A DNA stretch of 21,019 bases. It comes from Brevundimonas sp. UBA5866 (GTDB lineage: Bacteria; Pseudomonadota; Alphaproteobacteria; Caulobacterales; Caulobacteraceae). Both the position numbers and the translations under genes were made by a program. Below the pieces are notes generated by a model that did not search any database, was not told where the DNA came from, and worked only from the letters and a program-made list of their open reading frames with translations. Shown here piece after piece: positions 7,585 to 14,206 of this stretch. Location of the stretch: assembly GCF_002432125.1 (NCBI RefSeq), contig NZ_DJFS01000008.1, positions 1 through 21,019 of the forward strand, given 5' to 3'. Position 1 is the first letter of the stretch, and the number at the start of each line of letters is the position of its first letter.

Positions 7585-8274
7585 TCAGGCGCCCAGCGAA
7601 GCCGGGTCCACCTTGATGCCCGGACCCATGGTCGAGGACAGGGTGATGCGCTTGACGAAGGTGCCCTTGGCGCCCGACGGCTTGGCCTTGTTCAGAGCGT
7701 CGACGAAAGCCTTGACGTTCAGGTCCAGAGCTTCCTGGGTGAACGAAGCCTTGCCGATACCGGCGTGAACGATACCGTTCTTTTCGACGCGGAACTCGAC
7801 AGCACCGCCTTTGGCGTCCTTGACGGCTTGGGCGACGTTCGGAGTCACGGTACCGACCTTCGGGTTCGGCATCAGGCCGCGCGGGCCCAGCACCTTACCC
7901 AGACGACCGACGAGGGCCATCATGTCCGGCGAAGCGATCACGCGGTCGAACTCCATGAAGCCGCCGGCGATCTTTTCGTACAGGTCTTCGGCACCGACGT
8001 GCTCTGCACCGGCTGCCTTGGCTTCTTCAGCCTTGGCGTCCTTGGCGAACACGGCGACGCGGACGTCACGGCCGGTGCCCGACGGCAGGTTGACCACGCC
8101 GCGGACCTGTTGGTCGGCGTGACGCGGGTCAACACCGAGGTTCACAGCGATTTCGACGGTTTCGTCGAACTTCGCCTTGGCGTTGTCCTTAACCAGCTTG
8201 ATAGCGTCCGAGTAAGCGATCAGCTCTTCCGAAACACCAACGCGAGCCTTTTGAGCCTTGGTTTGCTTGGCCAT
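7585..8274 (-). CDS. rplA: 50S ribosomal protein L1
   Basis: 229 aa, normal length. L1 binds 23S rRNA at the mobile L1 stalk near the E site and, in many bacteria, represses rplK-rplA by binding its own mRNA. Conserved L1 segments are present: ETVEIAVNLGVDPRHADQQVRG near the N-terminus, and LGPRGLMPNPKVGTVT in the middle. The C-terminal stretch GTFVKRITLSSTMGPGIKVD is also present. It lies four bases after rplK. Its Shine-Dalgarno GGAGGG is embedded in the last rplK codons, so the two are translationally linked. Confidence 0.98.
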   Translation of the reverse strand: MAKQTKAQKARVGVSEELIAYSDAIKLVKDNAKAKFDETVEIAVNLGVDPRHADQQVRGVVNLPSGTGRDVRVAVFAKDAKAEEAKAAGAEHVGAEDLYEKIAGGFMEFDRVIASPDMMALVGRLGKVLGPRGLMPNPKVGTVTPNVAQAVKDAKGGAVEFRVEKNGIVHAGIGKASFTQEALDLNVKAFVDALNKAKPSGAKGTFVKRITLSSTMGPGIKVDPASLGA

Positions 8275-8278
8275 CTAA

Positions 8279-8710
<432 letters not shown>

Positions 8711-8723
8711 TTGTCTCTCCTAA

Positions 8724-8748
8724 CAAAAAACCCGGCAGGAAAAGCCGG
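8724..8748 (-). promoter_or_regulatory. Terminator-like hairpin in the rplK leader, just before the ribosome binding site
   Basis: On the - strand CCGGC-(7)-GCCGG is followed by GTTTTTTG and then directly by the TAGGAG of rplK. Its form is that of an intrinsic terminator, but its place inside the leader suggests attenuation or a partial stop. Confidence 0.5.
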
Positions 8749-8829
8749 ATCGGTGAGCCGTGGTGGGGCATGGCTGCCTCCCACGGATTTGACGCGACGC
8801 GAGTCAGACGACCGCGAAGCGAAGGCGCG

Positions 8830-8858
8830 CCTATAACAGCCCGTCCCCGCAAACGCAA
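8830..8858 (-). promoter_or_regulatory. Predicted promoter of rplK-rplA
   Basis: On the - strand there is TTGCGT (8858-8853), a 17-base spacer and TATAGG (8835-8830), between the nusG terminator and rplK. It leaves a leader of about 112 bases. The leader also contains a CCGTGG...CCACGG hairpin, a possible L1 binding site. Confidence 0.45.
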
Positions 8859-8889
8859 ATCGACCAAAGCCCGAAACGCCAACCGATAT

Positions 8890-8923
8890 AAAAACAAAGC
8901 CCGCATCGGCTGATGCGGGCTTT
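8890..8923 (-). terminator. Terminator of secE-nusG
   Basis: A perfect 12-bp stem (AAAGCCCGCATC / GATGCGGGCTTT, loop GGCT) is followed on the - strand by GTTTTTATA. It lies 25 bases after the nusG stop and separates nusG from rplK. Confidence 0.85.
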
Positions 8924-8948
8924 GAAATCTTGAACCGAATGGGTCGGC

Positions 8949-9512
8949 TTATTCGCCGACTTTTTCCACTTGGTTGTATTCCAGATCGACCGGGGTCGCG
9001 CGACCGAAGATCGAAACGGTAACACGCAGACGGGTGTTTTCCTCATCGACGCTTTCGACCGTACCGTCGAAGCTGGCGAACGGACCGTCGGTGACCTTGA
9101 TCTTCTCGCCGATGTCGAAGTGGATGGTGGGCTTCGGACGCTCGACGCCCTCTTCCACGGCACCGATGATGTTCTGGACCTCACGTTCCGAAACCGGCAG
9201 CGGCTTGGTGCCACCTGCGGCACCGAGGAAGCCGGTGACCTTCGGGGTGTTCTTGACCAGGTGATAGGCTTGGTCGGTCATCTCCATCTTCACCAGCACA
9301 TAGCCCGGGAAGAATTTGCGTTCGGAGTTGACCTTGCGGCCGCGACGGATCTCGACGACATCCTCGGTCGGAACCAGGATTTCGGAGAAGTTGTCTTCTA
9401 GGCCTTGTTGCTTGGCTTGGTCACGCAGGTGCTCTGCGACCTTCTTTTCGAAGTTCGAGTAGGCGTGAACGATATACCATTTGTGGCGGGGATTGGCCGC
9501 TACGTCGCTCAT
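8949..9512 (-). CDS. nusG: Transcription termination/antitermination protein NusG
   Basis: 187 aa. NusG binds the RNA polymerase clamp, raises processivity, and couples to Rho or ribosomal S10. The N-terminal NGN domain starts at KWYIVHAYSNFEKKVAEHL and contains RKFFPGYVLVKMEMTD. The C-terminal KOW domain begins near 135 with GEKIKVTDGPFASFDGTVESVD and ends with VDLEYNQVEKV. AGGAAA precedes the ATG. It follows secE by 14 bases in the same transcript. Confidence 0.98.
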   Translation of the reverse strand: MSDVAANPRHKWYIVHAYSNFEKKVAEHLRDQAKQQGLEDNFSEILVPTEDVVEIRRGRKVNSERKFFPGYVLVKMEMTDQAYHLVKNTPKVTGFLGAAGGTKPLPVSEREVQNIIGAVEEGVERPKPTIHFDIGEKIKVTDGPFASFDGTVESVDEENTRLRVTVSIFGRATPVDLEYNQVEKVGE

Positions 9513-9526
9513 GTGCGCGTTTCCTG

Positions 9527-9823
9527 TTATCCGCCGAAGCTGAGAATGATGTTCGAAGCGTAGCCGAGGAAGAAGTCAACAATCCAGAAGAAGATTGCTG
9601 CGATAACCACCATGATGAAAACCATCACCGAGGTGATCCAGGTTTCCTTGCGCGACGGCCAGGTGATCTTGCGGGCCTCTGCGCGCACTTCACTGAAGAA
9701 CTGCGGAATGGAGGTTTTCTTCTTCGGCGACGGGGCGTCAACGCTAACCGTAGCTGCGCCTTGGGCTGCTGCAGTCTGGCTCGCCGAGTTGCGGCGGCCG
9801 CGCGGGGTCTTCGCCTTGGCCAT
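9527..9823 (-). CDS. secE: Preprotein translocase subunit SecE
   Basis: 98 aa. It is the small essential clamp subunit of the SecYEG channel in the inner membrane. It has a basic, Ala-rich N-terminal extension (about 1-36) and the conserved amphipathic FFSEVRAEARKITWPSRKET. One hydrophobic transmembrane helix follows at about 64-95. This single-TM form is usual for alphaproteobacteria. The ATG at 9823 is preferred; a longer frame would need a TTG at 9838. It is downstream of tRNA-Trp and upstream of nusG, the usual bacterial order. Confidence 0.96.
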   Translation of the reverse strand: MAKAKTPRGRRNSASQTAAAQGAATVSVDAPSPKKKTSIPQFFSEVRAEARKITWPSRKETWITSVMVFIMVVIAAIFFWIVDFFLGYASNIILSFGG

Positions 9824-9893
9824 ATGACGTCTCTTCAATCTCTGGTTCCTGTTGCATCACATGGGAAGTCCCGGGCGATTGCAACAGGGGGAA

Positions 9894-9969
9894 TGGCAGG
9901 AGTTGAGGGACTCGAACCCACGACCCTCGGTTTTGGAGACCGATGCTCTACCAGCTGAGCTAAACTCCT
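9894..9969 (-). tRNA. tRNA-Trp (CCA anticodon)
   Basis: A 76-nt cloverleaf with encoded CCA. The acceptor stem AGGAGTT/AACTCCT, D stem GCTC/GAGC, anticodon stem TCGGT/ACCGA with loop CTCCAAA, and T loop TTCGAGT all read cleanly. The T stem GTGGG/CCCTC carries one U-U mismatch at its second pair. It sits 70 bases upstream of secE on the same strand. Confidence 0.97.
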
Positions 9970-10105
9970 AGTGTCCCGGACAAAGATCTGCGCGCTGTGG
10001 AAGTGATCCGGCAGCGCGACCCTCGCCAGAGGGCGCCGTATGCCTCAGCCCCACCGGCATTTCAAGAGGCCAAACCCCACAAGTTGCGATTAACCCCCGA
10101 TTTTT
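9970..10105 (-). promoter_or_regulatory. Spacer before tRNA-Trp with a weak candidate promoter
   Basis: 136 bases between the split-barrel gene and tRNA-Trp. On the - strand there is TTGAAA (10065-10060), 17 bases, then CATACG (10042-10037), a modest sigma-70 match. I see no GC-rich terminator after the upstream gene, so some read-through is possible. Confidence 0.3.
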
Positions 10106-10633
10106 TCAGAAAAGTCGCGCAACAGCGCTTGGCTCATAGGCGACTTCGGCCACGACAGCATCGGGATCGCCGATCTTATAGGTTTGTGCGTGGCTGCGGC
10201 TGTCGATCACCGCAACCGCTTCGATTGTTTCCGGAATCACCTTCACGACCACCGACTTGCCCGCTCCCGGTGCCCACGGAGAAATCTCCGGTGCGCGGGC
10301 CAGAATCAAACCCATGACGTGTTCGATTTCGGCCATATCGGTCAGGACGGCGGCGCGACCATCGATGGAAACGCCCACGGCCTCCCCCTCCTCGGCATCG
10401 CCACGGATGGCCACACCGACACGCGGATCGGCCGCGATATTGGAGGCCTTCTCGCTGTCCTTGGCCGTGATGAAATACAGGTTCAGCCCATCGTTCATAT
10501 AGCCCAGCGTGGCCGCATGCGGGCGTCCGTCCGGACGGTTCACCGCCAGCGTCATCAGGTTCTGCCGATCCAGAAGCTTGAGAATCGCCAGCGCGGCCCG
10601 ACCGTGGATCGGCTCGATGTTGGCTTTGGCCAT
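10106..10633 (-). CDS. Pyridoxamine 5'-phosphate oxidase-like FMN-binding split-barrel protein
   Basis: 175 aa, cytoplasmic. The split-barrel pattern is visible: ILKLLDRQNLMTLAVNRPDGRPHAATLGYMNDGLNLYFITAKDSEKASNIAADPRVGVAI. VSIDGRAAVL follows, and then a C-terminal beta-rich half. Proteins of this superfamily bind FMN, F420 or heme. True PdxH activity is unlikely because this is the short general-stress-like type. GGGAGG lies eight bases before the ATG. A perfect FNR box is centred about 70 bases upstream. At class II spacing this would give a leader of about 28 bases, which fits oxygen-dependent control. Confidence 0.85.
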   Translation of the reverse strand: MAKANIEPIHGRAALAILKLLDRQNLMTLAVNRPDGRPHAATLGYMNDGLNLYFITAKDSEKASNIAADPRVGVAIRGDAEEGEAVGVSIDGRAAVLTDMAEIEHVMGLILARAPEISPWAPGAGKSVVVKVIPETIEAVAVIDSRSHAQTYKIGDPDAVVAEVAYEPSAVARLF

Positions 10634-10695
10634 AGGTTTTCCTCCCGCTTCAGGCTCACTTGCCGTCCCCCTGCCACATCAGGGTTGGCTGACCC

Positions 10696-10709
10696 TTGAT
10701 CCAAATCAA
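10696..10709. promoter_or_regulatory. Perfect FNR/FixK-type box TTGATccaaATCAA
   Basis: The exact palindrome TTGAT-N4-ATCAA lies between the divergent split-barrel gene (-) and the 147-aa ORF (+). An FNR-family gene begins about 560 bases to the right. Spacing suits the - strand gene best. Confidence 0.85.
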
Positions 10710-10742
10710 GGTAAAAAGACAGAGACTTCTTCATATGGTCTC

Positions 10743-11186
10743 ATGCCTTCACTGTCGCCGAAATCCCCTGCGCCCGCCCCTATCTCGTCCGGATTGATCA
10801 TCAAGCCGCTGGGACCGGACGACGTGTCGGCGGCTTTCAGTCTGGCGCTATGGGCCAAACCGGACCTGCAGATGGACAGGTGGGAGAACTTCCTCTGCGA
10901 CTGGCGTGCCGATCCGGACGGGCGCGGCATTCTGGTCGCGCGGAACCAGCGCGGCGGCACCCTCGGCTTTGTCTGCTGGTGGCGACAGCCCGATCTGGAA
11001 CATGGCGAGATCGTCTGGGCCGGACCGTTTGTGGTGCGCGAGATGGGCGTTCGTCCCTTGGTGCGCGAGGCTCTGGAGAACGAACTGCACCAGCTGGCCT
11101 GCTCCATGCGGGCCGCCCTGCGAATCCTCCCCGAATGGCCAGGCTCGGACAATCGGCCCAATGGCCTAGTTCAGCCATCACTCTAG
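10743..11186 (+). CDS. Uncharacterised protein, possibly GNAT-fold-like
   Basis: 147 aa, not confidently recognised. After a Pro/Ser-rich start (about 1-17) it reads LIIKPLGPDDVSAAFSLALW, then GILVARNQRGGTLGFVCWW, then IVWAGPFVVREMGVRPLVREALENELHQLA. This strand-helix order recalls a GNAT acetyltransferase, but the acetyl-CoA loop (Q/R-x-x-G-x-G/A) is not evident. The ATG at 10743 has no Shine-Dalgarno. Class II activation from the FNR box would start transcription at about 10744, so the message would be leaderless or nearly so. No signal peptide or TM segment is seen. The reading frame is open well upstream, so the start is uncertain. Confidence 0.6.
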   Translation: MPSLSPKSPAPAPISSGLIIKPLGPDDVSAAFSLALWAKPDLQMDRWENFLCDWRADPDGRGILVARNQRGGTLGFVCWWRQPDLEHGEIVWAGPFVVREMGVRPLVREALENELHQLACSMRAALRILPEWPGSDNRPNGLVQPSL

Positions 11187-11203
11187 AGACTTCGCTGAAT
11201 CGC

Positions 11204-11233
11204 TTCGATTATCTGCCTAAAGACACCTATAGT
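11204..11233 (+). promoter_or_regulatory. Candidate promoter of the FNR-family gene
   Basis: TTCGAT (11204-11209), an 18-base spacer, and TATAGT (11228-11233) lie about 40 bases before the start codon. The -10 is good and the -35 is weak. No perfect FNR box is seen directly here. Confidence 0.4.
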
Positions 11234-11270
11234 GACGCTCGTGCCCCTGTAGCGCGCTCGGAGATCTGTT

Positions 11271-12011
11271 TTGAAACCTGACACGCACCTGACCGAGCCG
11301 AGCGATATCGCGCTGGAAGACGTCCACCCCTGCGCCAACTGCGGTGCGCGCCCCTTGGGCGTATGCGCCGACCTCAAGGGTCACGAACTGCAGAAAATGG
11401 CCTGCAACAGTGAAACCGTCGCGGTCGAAGCCGGTCGGGCCCTGTTCCACGAAGGCGATCCCAATCCCTTCGTCTTCAACGTGGTCGAAGGTGCAGTGAA
11501 ATTGTACCGCCTGCTGCCCGATGGCCGCCGCCAGATCACCGGTTTCCTGTTTCAGGGCGATTTCCTTGGTCTGGGCAGCCGTGGCTTGTCCACCGTTACG
11601 GCCGAGGCCCTCACCCCGCTGCAGGCCTGCCGGTTCAAGCGTGGCGACTTCGACCAGCTGCTCAACGCCATGCCCGCGCTGGAGCACCGTCTGGTGTCGC
11701 TGGCCGGTGACGAACTGATGGCCGCGCAGGAACAGATCGTCCTTCTGGGCCGCAAGACTGCCAAGGAGCGTCTGGCCAGCTTCCTGATCCGTCTGGGCGA
11801 GCGCCAGCAGCAGCTGGGAGGTGAACAGCACCATGTCGTCCTGCCGATGACCCGTCTGGACATAGCCGACTATCTGGGCCTGACCATCGAAACCGTCAGC
11901 CGCGTCATGACCCAGCTCAAGACCTCTGGCCTGATCCGCCTCCTGCCCGCGAACGATATCGAGATCACCGATCCAGACCGTCTGCGCGCCTTGGCCGAGG
12001 GCGCGGCTTAA
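11271..12011 (+). CDS. FNR-type oxygen-sensing transcriptional regulator (FnrL-like Crp/Fnr family)
   Basis: 246 aa. Four cysteines fit a [4Fe-4S] O2 sensor: C21, C24 and C32 (C-x2-C-x7-C in HPCANCGARPLGVCADL) plus C120 in the effector domain (LQACRF). The cyclic-nucleotide-binding-like barrel spans about 45-150. The C-terminal helix-turn-helix contains RLDIADYLGLTIETVSRVMTQL, whose E-T-V-S-R recognition helix is the FNR form that reads TTGAT. The start is a TTG with GGAG seven bases upstream. A stop lies just upstream in frame, and the next ATG would remove the first three cysteines. It is the probable regulator of the boxes at 10696, 12814, 15852 and 19230. A terminator follows. Confidence 0.93.
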   Translation: MKPDTHLTEPSDIALEDVHPCANCGARPLGVCADLKGHELQKMACNSETVAVEAGRALFHEGDPNPFVFNVVEGAVKLYRLLPDGRRQITGFLFQGDFLGLGSRGLSTVTAEALTPLQACRFKRGDFDQLLNAMPALEHRLVSLAGDELMAAQEQIVLLGRKTAKERLASFLIRLGERQQQLGGEQHHVVLPMTRLDIADYLGLTIETVSRVMTQLKTSGLIRLLPANDIEITDPDRLRALAEGAA

Positions 12012-12034
12012 ATCCATTTCCCGTCCAAAGGATC

Positions 12035-12067
12035 AGGGCACCCGTCATGCGGCGGGTGCCCTTTTTC
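12035..12067 (+). terminator. Terminator of the FNR-family gene
   Basis: Stem AGGGCACCCG / CGGGTGCCCT followed by TTTTT on the + strand, 23 bases after the stop. It lies just beyond the end of the convergent ompW gene. Confidence 0.88.
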
Positions 12068-12072
12068 ATACC

Positions 12073-12726
12073 TTAAAACTTACGGCCTACGCCGACCGAA
12101 ACCACCCACGGGTCAAGGCTGACGTTGGATTTCAGCGTGCCGCCGTTGATGCTGGCGTCGGTATCGAACCAGACCTTCTTGGCATCGACGTTCAGCGTCC
12201 ACGGACCCGACAGATTCACGTTCGCGCCCGCTTGAAGCGCCAGTCCGAAACCGTCATCGACATCGACGGTAAAGCCGTTTTTGTCCTTGCCCTCGAAGAA
12301 GGCCATGTAGCTGACACCGGCACCGACATAGGGGCTGATACGGGCGTTCGGGGTCGGGTGGTATTGGGCCGTCACCACCGGCGGCAGGACCCACGTCTCA
12401 TGCACGGCCACATCGGTGCCTGCGCCCTTGGCCTTCACCTCGTGCTGGGTGGCGCCGAGGATCCCTTCAACCGCCCAGTGGTCCGAGACGAAATAGGTAA
12501 AGCCCAGCGTCGGCATCCAGTCGTCGGACACATCGACATGCAGGCCCGAGGCCGCGCCCGCCGCATCGGTGATCGCATCATCGGCCTGCGGCAGCACACC
12601 CGTCATGCGGGCGGTCACAATCAGCGTGCCCTTGCCCACCTGTTCGGGGGCCGAAGCCTGTGCCGAGGCCGCACCTGCGACACACAGAACCGAAGCGGCA
12701 GCCAGTAAAGCAGCAGAGGTTTTCAT
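12073..12726 (-). CDS. ompW: OmpW-family outer membrane beta-barrel protein
   Basis: 217 aa with a signal peptide (MKTSAALLAAASVLCVAGAASA, cleavage near residue 22). It should form an 8-stranded outer membrane barrel. Family marks include GTLIVTARMTGVLPQ at the mature N-terminus, PTLGFTYFVSDHWAVEGILGATQHE, NARISPYVGAGVSYMAFF, and a C-terminal strand ending in phenylalanine (SVGVGRKF). OmpW proteins pass small hydrophobic molecules, and E. coli ompW is FNR-activated. The ATG at 12726 with GAGG upstream is preferred over a TTG at 12741. A one-mismatch FNR box is centred about 94 bases upstream. Confidence 0.93.
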   Translation of the reverse strand: MKTSAALLAAASVLCVAGAASAQASAPEQVGKGTLIVTARMTGVLPQADDAITDAAGAASGLHVDVSDDWMPTLGFTYFVSDHWAVEGILGATQHEVKAKGAGTDVAVHETWVLPPVVTAQYHPTPNARISPYVGAGVSYMAFFEGKDKNGFTVDVDDGFGLALQAGANVNLSGPWTLNVDAKKVWFDTDASINGGTLKSNVSLDPWVVSVGVGRKF

Positions 12727-12813
12727 AGACGTCGTCCTCAATACATCACCCGCCGGGAAGGAGACGGGCTCCGATGTCTGAAAACACCATGCAGCGGACG
12801 CGATCAGAGGGCT

Positions 12814-12843
12814 TTGATCTGGCTCAACTATTTGATTTTTTTT
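12814..12843 (-). promoter_or_regulatory. FNR-like box with adjacent A-tract, upstream of ompW
   Basis: TTGATctggCTCAA on the + strand (12814-12827), one mismatch from TTGAT-N4-ATCAA. A run of eight T (12836-12843, A on the - strand) lies just upstream relative to ompW and could act as an UP-like element. Class II spacing would start transcription near 12779. Confidence 0.55.
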
Positions 12844-12850
12844 GTAACCG

Positions 12851-12887
12851 ACAAAGAAAAACCCTCCCCGACCGAAGTCGGAAAGGG
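12851..12887 (-). terminator. Terminator of cydA-cydB-cydX
   Basis: On the - strand there is an 11-bp stem (CCCTTTCCGAC / GTCGGGGAGGG, with two G-U pairs) capped by TTCG and followed by TTTTTC. It lies 24 bases after the cydX stop. Confidence 0.85.
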
Positions 12888-12911
12888 CTTTTCAAAAGGT
12901 CCGTCCGAAGG

Positions 12912-13031
12912 TCAGGGTTCGGAGCGGCCCTCATCCCCCTCGTCGAACAGGCGGAACTCGTGCCACAGCCCGTTCAACACCCCGAAGGCGACGGCCAGTC
13001 CGAGGCCGAGTACCCAGGCGAAATACCACAT
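12912..13031 (-). CDS. cydX: Cytochrome bd oxidase small subunit CydX
   Basis: 39 aa, an easily missed ORF. It starts MWYFAWVLGLGLAVAFG and continues with NGLWHEFRLFDEG. That is the MWYFAWxLG signature of the CydX/CbdX (YbgT) family plus one transmembrane helix (about 4-22) and an acidic tail. CydX packs against CydA and stabilises the hemes. It lies 20 bases after cydB with AGAGGAGA before the ATG, and is the last gene of cydABX before a strong terminator. Confidence 0.95.
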   Translation of the reverse strand: MWYFAWVLGLGLAVAFGVLNGLWHEFRLFDEGDEGRSEP

Positions 13032-13051
13032 CAGAGTCTCTCCTCTTTGGC

Positions 13052-14200
13052 TCAGTACAGATCGGGGTTGGTCTTGAGCGCCGTGGTCGTCGAGCGACCG
13101 AACAGCACCTTATAGACCCACGCCGTATAGATCAGGATCAGCGGCAGGAAGATCACCACGCAGATCAGCATGATGAACAGGGTCAGATGGCTGGACGAGG
13201 CGTTCCAGACCGTCAGGCTGGAGTTGGCATCCACCGTCGAGGGCAGGATGAAGGGGAACATCGAAGCTCCCACCGTCGAGATGATGCCCAGCGCCGAGGC
13301 TGACGAACCACCGAAAGCGAGAACCTCGTTGCGGCGCATCAGGCCGATCAGGGCCATGACGATACCGATGAAGCCCAGAGCCGGAGCGATCATCACCCAC
13401 GGATATTTGCCATAGTTGTCCAGCCACGCGCCCGGCGCGGCGACCATGGCCGTACGCAGCGGGTTTGAGGCACCGTTGATGTCCACCTCACCGGCATAGC
13501 GGAAGCCCATGTCGCCAAAGGCGATGAACAGACCACCGACGGCGAACAGGACGATGCCCAGCAGGCCCGAAACGACGGCGATCTTGCGGGCACGGTCCTG
13601 AACCGGACCGCGCTCGGCCTTCAGGCCCAGCCAAGCCGCACCGTGAAGCACCAGCATGGTCACCGACAGCAGACCGCAGACGAGGGTGAACGGCGTGAAC
13701 AGGCCCAGCAGATTGCCCTCATAGAAGGCGCGCATCGTGTCATCGAGACGGAAGGGCGCACCCGACAGCACATTGCCCATGGCCACACCGAACACCAGCG
13801 CCGGAACAAAGCCGCCAATGAACAGGCACCAGTCCCAGAACGAACGCCATTTGGCCGCGGGGCGCTTGGAGCGGTATTTGAAGCTGACCGGACGCAGGAT
13901 CAGCGCCGACAGCACCAGGAACATGGCCAGATAAAAGCCCGAGAAGCTGACGGCATAGACGAACGGCCATGCGGCAAAGATCGCACCACCGCCAAGGATG
14001 AACCAAACCTGGTTGCCTTCCCACGTCGCGCCCACGGTGTTGATCACCATGCGGCGCTCCTCGTCCGTCCTGGCGACGAACGGCAGCAGGGCACCGACAC
14101 CGAGATCGAACCCGTCAGTCAGGGCAAAGGCGATCAGCAGGATGCCGACCAATGCCCACCAGATCACGCGAAGCGTGGCAAAATCGAGAAGCAGTTCCAT
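13052..14200 (-). CDS. cydB: Cytochrome bd ubiquinol oxidase subunit II
   Basis: 382 aa, the long E. coli-like form. It is an integral inner membrane protein that pairs with CydA in the quinol:O2 oxidoreductase. It opens LRVIWWALVGILLIAFALTDGFDLGVGALLPF. VGATWEGNQVWFILGGGAIFAAWP, typical of CydB, follows at about 57-80. Several TM helices come after, with RPVSFKYRSKRP and FDRAR-like basic loops between them (here VQDRARK). It lies six bases after cydA, and GGAAGGA serves as its ribosome site. Confidence 0.97.
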   Translation of the reverse strand: MELLLDFATLRVIWWALVGILLIAFALTDGFDLGVGALLPFVARTDEERRMVINTVGATWEGNQVWFILGGGAIFAAWPFVYAVSFSGFYLAMFLVLSALILRPVSFKYRSKRPAAKWRSFWDWCLFIGGFVPALVFGVAMGNVLSGAPFRLDDTMRAFYEGNLLGLFTPFTLVCGLLSVTMLVLHGAAWLGLKAERGPVQDRARKIAVVSGLLGIVLFAVGGLFIAFGDMGFRYAGEVDINGASNPLRTAMVAAPGAWLDNYGKYPWVMIAPALGFIGIVMALIGLMRRNEVLAFGGSSASALGIISTVGASMFPFILPSTVDANSSLTVWNASSSHLTLFIMLICVVIFLPLILIYTAWVYKVLFGRSTTTALKTNPDLY

Positions 14201-14206
14201 CTTCGA

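Noticed and set aside
8724..8748. Second terminator of nusG
   Set aside because: A better terminator already lies at 8890-8923. This hairpin is downstream of the predicted rplK promoter and touches its ribosome site, so a leader role is more likely.
10509..10742. Upstream extension of the 147-aa ORF
   Set aside because: The extension runs through the FNR box and overlaps the 5' part of the opposite split-barrel gene. Its residues look random, so the ATG at 10743 is used.
11217..12017. A 266-codon open frame on the - strand
   Set aside because: Shadow of the FNR-family gene, whose cysteines and helix-turn-helix are intact.
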